From: Ectocarpus siliculosus
Taxonomy: Eukaryota > Sar > Phaeophyceae > Ectocarpales > Ectocarpaceae
DNA length: 14,954 bases
Assembly (NCBI GenBank): GCA_000310025.1
Contig: FN648534.1
Coordinates: 40,389 to 55,342, forward strand
Reading direction: 5' to 3'
The notes below the pieces were generated by a model that was not told the DNA's origin, did no database searches, and was given only the letters and a program-made list of their open reading frames with translations. A program made the position numbers and the translations under genes. This document shows positions 8,401-14,954 of this stretch, piece by piece; position 1 is the stretch's first letter, and every line of letters starts with the position of its first letter.

Positions 8401-9652
8401 GGTTTTGTGCTGTGCTTTGGCTGTCTTTTTTTTTTCTATGCCATTCCAATCGGAGAGACTGCCGTGCCCCTGTGCTACAACTAGCCATGTGTACCGCTGC
8501 GGTCAATGCTGTTGCTGCTGTTGCTGCTACCGCTGCTGCCGCCGGTTCACCCACCTCTCCCCTCACAAAATACACACCCTGTGCGCAACCGCTGCTGCCT
8601 TCCCCCTACCCCTTCGCTCCGTGCTTGTCCTCCCGCTGCCGCTGCCGCTGGTTGCTGCTGCTCACGCGCCTCGACCCCCCCCCCCCCCCCCCCCCAACCA
8701 CGACCAACAAATACAGCGAGGTCGAGAAACGAGCGCTGCGGCACCCGGGCCTCTCAAGTGCCCTCGGGGGCGGCATCGAGAACTTCTCCGACATTGAGAT
8801 CTCCACCGTAGCCTCTGTCGGCGGCAACTCTTGGAACTCCGGAGGAGGCGGCGGCGACAGGCGGGGGGGAGAGCCTTCGAGGGTGGTTAAGGCGAAGCTG
8901 AGGTTTTCCGGCAGGAGGGCGGGCGCCGGGTGGGCGGAGGTGGAAGTGACAGAGTGGGCGGGCCGGGAGGAGGAGGAGATGGAGTTCGACCGCATTTTTG
9001 GTGCGTGGTGAAAGCCATGGGTAACACTCTCGTGTGCTAGATTTTGTGAAAAGAGTACAAGAAAGCATGCGTTGTCCTCAATAATGTGTTTTGTTCGCTG
9101 TTGATCGAAATGCTGTGTTGCGTGTTTCAGGCGTTTGGTGTAGAGGGATTTAGAGGACTGATAGGTTGGCTTGTTCCGGCCTTGGACGGGTGCGTTAGCA
9201 CGGGAGATACGGGGAAGAGGAAAAGAACTTCGACTGAGTTTCCGATTCCTGCGGTAGTACTGCCTGTCCTTGTATTAATGGCGGTTTCGCCTCAAGAAAA
9301 TCATGCTTCGTGCAGGCTGCGCTGCTGTTCATCAGCAGGCAGTAACCGCAACCTTTGTTCGCAACTCTACAAAATGGCCGGCTTTCCTACCCCCCCCCCC
9401 CTCCTGCGTACCGCTGCCGCTGCCCCCAAATTGACGACACAACTACCCGTAGTGACGCTGGACAACGGGCGGACGTTTGACCTAACGAGCGACAGTTTTT
9501 CCGGTGACGATCGGGTAGGAGAAGGGGCCAGCGGCGTTCGCTCCAGGAGAACGGTCAAGGGTAGGTCGACCTCGCCGCAAGGATCGAAGAAGAAAGCGAG
9601 AGGGGAAGCCGGGGGGGGGCAGCCTGTGGAGGCGGAGTTCCGTGACAAGTAG
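5454..9652 (+). CDS. COA1/TIM21-like mitochondrial inner-membrane protein, 4 exons, 415 aa
   Basis: Exons: 5454-5919, 6603-6900, 8717-9000, 9453-9652. Donors are GTGAGT, GTGCGT and GTGCGT; acceptors are CAAAG, TACAG and CGTAG. Phases 1, 2 and 1 all match and the total is 1,248 nt with stop. Residues 1-125 are rich in Arg, Ala and Ser, with few acidic residues. They resemble a mitochondrial presequence, with an R-3-type cleavage motif RRQL|STAG near 121-128. Residues about 138-172 are strongly hydrophobic. A Gly/Met-rich linker spans 197-219. The C-terminal domain (about 256-361) reads RALRHPGLSSALGGGIENF, then RVVKAKLRFSGRRAGAGWAE, then EFDRIFVTLDNGRTFDL. The pattern of an LG motif, beta strands, a G-x-G turn and a final strand with a D-G/N-G-R motif resembles COA1 (PF08695) and TIM21. 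Known relatives act in cytochrome oxidase or complex I assembly and import. A Gly-rich insert (297-306) and a basic tail (380-400) are extra. The first in-frame ATG is 5454; the frame upstream has only a GTG. Confidence 0.7.
5920..6602 (+). other. Intron 1 of the COA1/TIM21-like gene (683 bp)
   Basis: Starts GTGAGT and ends TACGCCTGCCAAAG; phase 1, completing a GCG Ala codon across the junction. It carries the second MITE-like element near its 5' end. A plus-strand frame of 120 residues starting at 6414 crosses the acceptor in another register and is a shadow of intron plus exon 2. Confidence 0.7.
5960..6147. mobile_element. MITE-like element, copy 2 (~188 bp), inside intron 1
   Basis: The left arm 5961-5997 (AGATATCACCCCC..GATTTCAAAGCTTTG) and right arm 6114-6147 (TCGAGCTTTGAAAATCGGTT then GGGTGTGATATCTT) are imperfect inverted repeats. 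The interior (CTCGTCGAGAGCTTTCCGAG, CCTCGTGGTCGTGGAGTAG) aligns with the copy at 3480-3705 in the same orientation. Just outside, a 9-bp inverted pair ATCTTACGT / ACGTAAGAT lies at 6143-6151 and 6180-6188, so the true right end could be near 6190. Confidence 0.6.
7232..7364. repeat. 67-bp tandem duplication
   Basis: Copies at 7232-7298 and 7299-7364 both read CGGTGTTTGCCATCGGGGTT, then GGGTTTTCGTCGCTTGGCAA, then CGACGTTGTAAAAC. They differ by one base deletion and a few substitutions at the 3' end. High identity implies a recent duplication within intron 2. Confidence 0.9.
8675..8695 (+). repeat. C21 homopolymer next to the exon 3 acceptor
   Basis: A run of 21 C ends 19 bases before the AG at 8715-8716. 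It appears to serve as, or to lie within, the polypyrimidine tract of the predicted acceptor. The run length is likely to vary between copies and in sequencing. Confidence 0.8.
9001..9452 (+). other. Intron 3 of the COA1/TIM21-like gene (452 bp)
   Basis: Starts GTGCGT and ends ACAACTACCCGTAG, phase 1, making a GTG Val codon at the junction so that the final beta strand reads FDRIFVTLDNGRTFDL. A C12 run lies at 9390-9401. Other in-phase acceptors (after 9335 or 9338) would insert an unstructured Ser/Pro/Ala-rich segment before the same strand, so isoforms are possible. Confidence 0.65.
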
Positions 9653-9948
9653 CAGGCGTTCTTGGATGTACTAAATAGCATGCTGCACGTATCTTTTTTG
9701 ACACTCCTTGTGTAGATTGTCGAACTTTTTGATGTGTGTCTGTCTCCTGCGGACGGAAGTGTGGTTGGGTGGGCGGGCATACAAAGGAAGCCGGCGTCGC
9801 TGACTGACTTGATTCCTCTCTAGTCGAAGGAAATGGCCCGCGAGAGACAGAGAGAGAGACAGAGAGACAGAGAGAGAGGGAGAGAGGGCCGTATCTGGCT
9901 GTTTGTGTTTTTAGGGTGATGGGTGAGATTATTGCGTTTTGTTAAGCC
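9653..9948 (+). other. 3' flank of the COA1/TIM21-like gene with (GA)n microsatellite
   Basis: Probably the 3' UTR and intergenic DNA. No AATAAA is seen, so the polyadenylation site could not be placed. An imperfect GAGA/GACA repeat spans about 9841-9888. Confidence 0.5.
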
Positions 9949-10258
9949 CGCCCAGCGAAGGAGTGGTCCTGCTTCTTCACATCCCGGAGGGCGGCGTTAG
10001 CACGAGTCTCTCTCGTGTGTGGGTGCAAGATGTGGGTGGCGGCGTCAAAGGGCCCTTGGTCTTGGACAGCCCGTGCTGCAGGAGAGGGCTGCAACTTGGC
10101 TTGCTGGTGAACGTCCAAACGGTGAGTTTCCTCGTGTGTTTTTTTGCATCGTGGAGGGCCGTCATCCTCGAGTCGTCTTTCTTTTTTGTCGTTTAGGTTG
10201 CAAGAACCGCTGCTTCACCTCAGACGGTTTTGAATCGGAACAGTTTTTCATCGATTGA
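9949..10258 (+). CDS. Possible exon pair around a 75-bp intron, unrecognised
   Basis: A donor-like GTGAGT at 10122 and an acceptor TTTCTTTTTTGTCGTTTAG ending at 10196 define a 75-bp intron. Upstream, one frame reads SEGVVLLLHIPEGGVSTSLS with high GC at third positions and continues after splicing as VARTAASPQTVLNRN to a stop near 10262. A different frame would end CKNRCFTSDGFESEQFFID at 10258. I cannot tell which, if either, is translated, and no start exon or family is recognised. It could be an intron in the 3' UTR of the upstream gene or part of a separate small gene. Confidence 0.22.
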
Positions 10259-11190
10259 CTCATGACCACCGATAGCAGTGACAACCGAACACCAACGAAG
10301 GGCCGTAGCAGCTGCTGCTTGCACTCATTTTTTCCCCCAATTACACACATTTGTTGGAGTATGCTTATTCCAAACACGCTCACTCTGTAGGCACCGTTGT
10401 TTTGTATCATTATATATATAGTTTTTACTAGTGAGTGACTGAGTTAGCGCTGCGGTCGAGCGCACCACACAGAGACATGTGGGGTGGGGGTAAGGAAACG
10501 CGCGCGAGATTAAGAACGCGGGTCGGTCGCTCGTGGGCGACGCGACCCGCACCCCTCTCCTCTTGCTCCCGCCCGCAACCTGCCAAGGACAGGGCGAGAA
10601 CGGGAGGGAGGGGGTTCCGTCGAATGGAGAGTGGGAGGGGTTAGACAGGTCACCATACCCCCCCCCCTCCGCTTATCGTTTTCTGCTGCGTGGTCGCTGT
10701 AAAAGGCACGACACGGCGGCGGTGGCGACGGTACATGTAGGCACAGCTTTCTGTTCTTATTATTTTTGTGGTGACTCAGAATTGGTTCTGGCTTGTTGCT
10801 TCCTTGACGTTTTCCCTTTTTCGTTTATTTTTTGCCACGGGTGCTCCATCTGGGTGTTGCTGGCTTAGCGTGGCTCTGTCTGTGCACCGGACTGATCTTT
10901 GGTAGCGCTGCATTTGCTGTGAGCGGGGTTGTGTGTTCGTGATTGTTATTTGCATCGACCGCGCAAACCGGCTGACCCGCGCTAAGTCGTCAGTCTTACA
11001 GCGGGATTAGGGACGCGAGTACGCTGATGTGCCGTGTGTACTTGTTTTCCTGCTTGCTCGCACGGTTAGATTGCACCCGTCGAGCATGACATCCCAGTCT
11101 TGTTATGTAGCTCTCTTGGATCGACAACTGCCGATGTTGTACATCAGTCTGTCGAAAGATGCAACGTGGTGATTACCCTCGTCCCTCCGC
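10259..11190. other. Region without a supportable gene
   Basis: It contains a TATATATATA stretch at 10411-10420, a strong GC-rich hairpin at 10518-10550, and a short motif at 10952 shared with 6961. Frames at 10435-10644 and 10533-10868 are GC-rich or non-ATG and lack splice support. Confidence 0.35.
10518..10550 (+). other. GC-rich hairpin
   Basis: GCGGGTCGGTCGC and GCGACGCGACCCGC pair over 13 bp with one bulged base, closing a 6-base loop TCGTGG. It is much more stable than expected by chance and could act in DNA or RNA. It has no T tract after it and no recognised family. Confidence 0.6.
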
Positions 11191-11904
11191 TTGCGAAGTC
11201 GTTCTTTCAAGAGAGGGACAACTTTAAGCGGTTCTTCCCCACCCTACTCGCGCTGTTTGCCGCCCAACGTGCGTTCCCGCCTTAATCCGCCTGCCTTAAT
11301 TTTTCACTCGCTAACCTCATCTCTGCTGGTGCCTGTGCCTTGTTCCGTGTCTCCCCTTGCCCTCACGGGGTGCCTTGCGCCCCTCCCCCCCCCCCATATT
11401 ACCCTTTGGGTGACCCCCTGGATGGACCACCACTGGTCTGCGTTTTTGGAAGCCACAGATGCGCCTTCTTTGCCTGGATACCGAGTGTTATTCAATAGTG
11501 TTCGCCATGTCCGGGCAGGAGCCATCCGTCAAGTCTCTGGACTCTGGATTCCGCGCGCCTCAATGCGCTTTAGAGGCGTGGTCGCTGCTCGTCCGTTTGG
11601 CTGACTGCTGCACGTACGCTTGAGCGAGCGTTTGTGTCGTACATGTTGTACGTAGATCGCTTGGTTTTTGTGCCAATGGTGAGGAACAGTCTCCCTGGTG
11701 GACCAACCGAGTGCTCCATTGTGATTTTTTTTGTCTCGATCGGGCGGTATGTGGAGAGGGGGCCAGACGGTGTCTAAATCGCCGGAGCAGCGCGGTACAC
11801 TAGTGCTTTTGAGCGCCAAATGGCACCAATCTTTCTCCGTTCCACTGTAGCCGTTCGTCGGTCATTCTTAGGCCCAGATGCTCAGCACTCCTGGTTTGGA
11901 AAGG
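11191..11904. other. Region with weak coding hints, no gene called
   Basis: A plus-strand frame at about 11400-11604 reads WVTPWMDHHWSAFLEATDAP and then GYRVLFNSVRHVRAGAIRQV to a stop, which looks protein-like but has no ATG and no clear acceptor. An ATG-started minus-strand frame of 73 residues (11525-11304) covers the same DNA. Neither matches a family I know, so this is left undecided. Nothing is seen from 11605 to 11904. Confidence 0.2.
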
Positions 11905-11934
11905 TTTGTTTAGTGCTTCCCGAAACGCTTCGGG

Positions 11935-12724
11935 AGCTTTCTTAGGGTCGATCTTAACGAAGAAATCAGATCTCGAAATCACATTTCGATGTAAGAATAA
12001 AAGAGTCGATCTACCCAAATCCGGACAGAAATGGCCTGTGTGGAGATCTGCCAAATGGAAACGAATCTCTGCAGTCCACCGCGAACAACCCGAGAGGTCC
12101 GCCGCTTGCCAACTGCCAGATTGCTGTTGTGACGTACTGTTATGACGTGGCCACACCACATGGGGAGCTATCGCTCCCGACAAGCACACACCAAACGCGT
12201 ACATGGCCTCTGTGCGGTACTGACACGATGTCTATGCATGTGACACTTTGAATCGAGCCTCGTCCGACGGAAAACCGCCAATTTGTCTGTGCATTTGAAG
12301 TTCGACAACCCACGGGAGATTGCCCTACAGACCAACACATCCAATACACGTTTTTTTTTCGGCGCCAGTCACGTGCAACAACGATGCGCAGTCACTCTCC
12401 CTTTGGGTTGGCTTTTTGTGCTCTTTCTTTCCTCTGTGCTCGGCGGTGGATGGGGGTACGTGGGCACGCGCCGTGTATGCGAGTAGACCGTGGTCCCGCA
12501 ACTATGGACGCTGTTCACCCAAATCGGGATCCGATTAAATGATTTCACCTTGTTTCAAATCCCAATTTGGTTTTGGGTCGTCCTGTTTTAAGTCCTAAAG
12601 ATTCGACGGGTTCCGTAACATTCCAGCCAATCAACGAAAAAGTTCTGTGGATCTTCCGGTCTTACAACCAAACCTGAATGTGATTTCGAGATCTGATTTC
12701 TTCGTTGAGACCGACCCTTAAGCT
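11935..12724. repeat. Long inverted repeat pair flanking ~665 bp (possible non-autonomous element)
   Basis: The left arm 11935-11995 and right arm 12661-12724 are inverted copies with about 60 bp of similarity. The central 30 bp (11956-11985 against 12677-12706, core GAAATCAGATCTCGAAATCA) is perfectly complementary. A hairpin CTTCCCGAA / TTCGGGAG at 11916-11936 abuts the left arm. The enclosed DNA has no convincing gene: the 134-residue minus-strand frame 12204-11800 overlaps the left arm and has no known domain. Confidence 0.65.
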
Positions 12725-13330
12725 GTGTGTCAAGGCGGATGGGGAAGGGGGAGGGGGGAGGGGGGAGGTCCACTCGCGCTTCGCCTTGCTGAGGTTTTGA
12801 TAGGGTGCGGTGGAGGACCACGATGTGTCCCACTCTGATGTTCGCGTCGCGAATGGAGTGCGGGCGGTGGAGGGGAAGGAGTGTTTGTTGAAACGTGTGG
12901 AGTTTTGTGTTGTGCCAACTTGTGCGACCCGCTTTGCTCTCAATAGGTTAAGCTCTCTTTTCGCGGGGCAACGCGCATGCGCGTTGGAAGACAAGCCCAA
13001 AGCCAGATCGGGGCGGAATACATGGTGTCCACGAAAGCGACCGCATATCTCGGGGTGGGATGTGCTTGCTTGTGGAGGTGTTAAGTGTATCATGCGGTTG
13101 TCGACACAAGAAATCAAGCCGGGGGGGGGGTTGCTCACGCGAAACTTGCTACAACGAACCGAAGTGATTCATTCGTTTTCAGGAGCCTGTCGACGAGGTG
13201 TGGATGTTTCGATGTCTCCCTCCCACCCGGATAGCTCTGTCTCAAGGGGGAGACTGAACTTTGTCCCAACAAGGAGCCCCTCAGGAGTACCTCTGTAATG
13301 ATGCACCTCATTTGCATTACGTTGGCAATG
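12725..13330. other. Region without a supportable gene
   Basis: Two long overlapping frames on opposite strands (12810-13298 plus, starting GTG; 13138-12662 minus) lack recognisable domains or splice signals. The minus frame runs into the repeat arm. A G/A-rich tract lies at 12738-12767 and an 18-bp palindrome at 12969-12986. Confidence 0.35.
12969..12986. other. 18-bp perfect palindrome CAACGCGCATGCGCGTTG
   Basis: It is identical to its reverse complement over 18 bases and rich in CpG. It could be a binding site for a dimeric factor; no function is shown. Confidence 0.7.
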
Positions 13331-14829
13331 TTTTTTTATGGGGCGGGTTCTGGTACTCGTGCGGTGTAGTCTAGAGCTTCCGAGGTGGGCCCCACAAAAG
13401 CCACACTTCCGCAGAGAACCGGCGTATATGCTGTGTCGTGAAGCCTGTCGCTCAGGATACACGACGACGCTTTCGTGCACCAAACACTTGCGCAAATGCG
13501 GCAAGAAGCGACCTTCAGGAAACAGGATGCAACCAGAGGGCACCAAAAGAACACCACGTGTCAAGTCCAGGTGTGCCTGAGGCATCCGAAAATGTCGTGT
13601 TCAACATGTTAACTTGGAACCACAGTAGGACACAATCAACAATGAATATTGAACAGACACACCGCCGCGCCTGCACCACTTAACCTGTTCCTCGCCATTC
13701 CCTGCTCTTACTACGTGCTTGGGCTTTTTTGTGTTAAAGATACGTACCACTGAAAGGGGGGGGGGTCAATCGCCACCGGCATATATATAGTTGTCGAATG
13801 TGTGCATCGCCGTTAAGGGGGGGCGGAGGGATGCAACATTACTAACAACAAAGCATCCTTCACTCTATTTCCGCCCACCTTTTCCCCAACGGATCTATTC
13901 TGATATGCCCCCCCCCCGCAGCTATCACCTATGATACAGCGCTTCGGGGTTTCCCCGACCTAACGCCGACGATCTCGGGCCACAAGAGGAGAGGGCCTGC
14001 TCGAACCCTCTCGCCCGGTCAACACAATCAATCCTCCTCGTCCTTGTACTACATCCTTCCATGTAGCAAGAGGGGGATCTTCCGAACCAAACAGAGAACA
14101 AACGAAAATTCCGCAGCCTGTGTCAAAGTTATTAAATCCCCACGGCGCAGGTGTCAAGCATCTCAATACATACCTCTGTAATGACCCACGAAAAACGCTA
14201 GGGGGGCCGCTCCGGGCTCTCGCTTCTTCGCTCTACATCTGATAGACAACGCCACCCTTTGCTTCGTACCATTTACCTACACCTGCTTCGCCTCGGAGAA
14301 CGAAGCATATCTAATCGGCCTTGGCCACGGTGAACACGCTCGTAACATGTCGTCACACGCGCCCCAAGCTAGTAGGATCAGTCGCCTTTCAACTTGAACC
14401 GGAGACATCAATCATCTGGTCGGTGCAGCTGTGCGAGCGCTCACCAGCCAGCAGAGAGCTTTCTTGAAGAAAAAAGAAGCCACCGCTACCAAAAAAATGA
14501 AACACTTGCCGTCGTAATCAGAAGGCGGGGAGGAAGACTCGGAAGCAAGATACCAAACGAGCAAGGGCACACCTGGCTCATCTCGACATCAGACAGATAA
14601 ATTCCGTGGTGAAGAGCACAACAGGGGGAGACCCTACATTTTCGACCCTGCCAAATAGCCGCAACAACGCCCGCGAGATGAGATGAGTGGTTGAGGCTTT
14701 TTTGACGGGGGCGTAAACGTTTTTAAAGACAAAGGCGGCTTTCGACCACAAGTAGAAATACCATGATACATTTGTTTTGACGTCTCCACAGTGTTGCCAT
14801 ATATCTCCCTCTCTCCCCCGTGACCCTCC

Positions 14830-14830
<1 letters not shown>
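13331..14830. other. Right-hand region without a confidently called gene
   Basis: An ATG-started plus frame of 80 residues (13338-13580) has scattered Cys and His (CREACRSGY..LSCTKHLRKC) but no standard zinc-finger spacing. A minus frame 14166-13960 (GFNNFDTGCGIFVCSLFGSE) looks protein-like and contains an acceptor-like AACTTTGACACAG before GCTGCGG, so it may be an exon; its start is not an ATG. Homopolymer G/C runs lie near 13757 and 13910. Nothing else is identified. Confidence 0.25.
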
Positions 14831-14833
<3 letters not shown>

Positions 14834-14877
<44 letters not shown>

Positions 14878-14890
14878 GTCTGTCTGTCTC
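14834..14890. repeat. (TC)n microsatellite passing into (TGTC)n
   Basis: About 20 TC units are followed by about four TGTC units. The minus-strand frame across it gives Arg-Glu dipeptide repeats and is not accepted as a gene. C runs close the window at 14934-14953. Confidence 0.95.
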
Positions 14891-14954
14891 ACAAACACGC
14901 ATCTCTCTCTCGCTCGAAAGCGGGGCGATTTCTCCCCCCCCCCATCCCCCCCCT

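Larger units (their letters stand above)
6901..8716 (+). other. Intron 2 of the COA1/TIM21-like gene (1,816 bp)
   Basis: Starts GTGCGTGTGT and ends AACAAATACAG after a run of 21 C; phase 2, completing an AGC Ser codon. It contains a GC dinucleotide run and T16 (6944-6959), a short motif shared with 10952, a 67-bp tandem duplication, an inverted repeat around T tracts, and C16 (7819-7834). Frames such as 7955-8332 start at non-ATG codons and have no splice support, so I see no further exon. Alternative exons cannot be excluded. Confidence 0.6.

Noticed and set aside
8388-8716. The 5' part of the long plus-strand frame containing exon 3 (Ala, Pro and Cys runs).
   Set aside because: It consists of CTG repeats and a C21 tract upstream of the exon 3 acceptor. 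The domain-like sequence begins only at 8717.
12810-13298. 162-codon plus-strand frame.
   Set aside because: It starts at GTG, shows no known motif, overlaps an equally long frame on the other strand and spans a palindrome. It is probably a chance open frame.
14578-14898. Minus-strand frame with an Arg-Glu repeat N-terminus.
   Set aside because: The repeat is the (TC)n microsatellite read on the other strand, and the start is GTG.

Overview
This is eukaryotic nuclear DNA, most likely from a brown alga (Ectocarpus-like stramenopile). That assignment is an inference from style: genes are broken into short exons by long introns with GTGAGT, GTGCGT or GTGAGA donors and pyrimidine-rich acceptors. 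The DNA also carries (CTG)n, (GA)n and (TC)n microsatellites, C/G homopolymers up to 21 bases, and exons coding for runs of Ser, Gly and Ala. No bacterial gene layout, rRNA, tRNA or CRISPR array was seen. Most long open frames start at non-ATG codons or lie in GC-rich low-complexity DNA and are probably not genes.

Layout. (1) About 1-1650, minus strand: two well-delimited exons (1650-1244 and 759-141) of an unrecognised low-complexity protein that runs off the left edge. Its 484-bp intron holds three 49-bp tandem repeats. (2) About 1800-4080: apparently gene-free and repeat-rich. It holds an interspersed motif in three copies, a 16-bp palindrome, three diverged tandem copies of a ~208-bp unit, and a ~220-bp MITE-like element. 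(3) About 4083-5154, minus strand: two phase-compatible candidate exons of an unknown gene, low confidence. (4) 5454-9652, plus strand: the best gene in the window, four exons whose phases all agree. They give a 415-residue protein with a mitochondrial presequence, a long hydrophobic membrane segment, a Gly-rich linker and a C-terminal COA1/TIM21-like domain. Its first intron holds a second copy of the MITE-like element. (5) 9653-14954: no gene that can be called with confidence. It holds a possible small 3n intron, a GC-rich hairpin, a long inverted-repeat pair around ~680 bp, an 18-bp palindrome and microsatellites.

The COA1/TIM21-like protein is nuclear-encoded and probably acts at the mitochondrial inner membrane, in respiratory-complex assembly or import. 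The other candidate genes show no functional link to it. The candidate minus-strand gene at 4083-5154 would be divergent from it. No clearly new multi-gene system was found. The most interesting points are the COA1/TIM21-like protein with an unusual double-length membrane segment, and several small repeat families that look non-autonomous.
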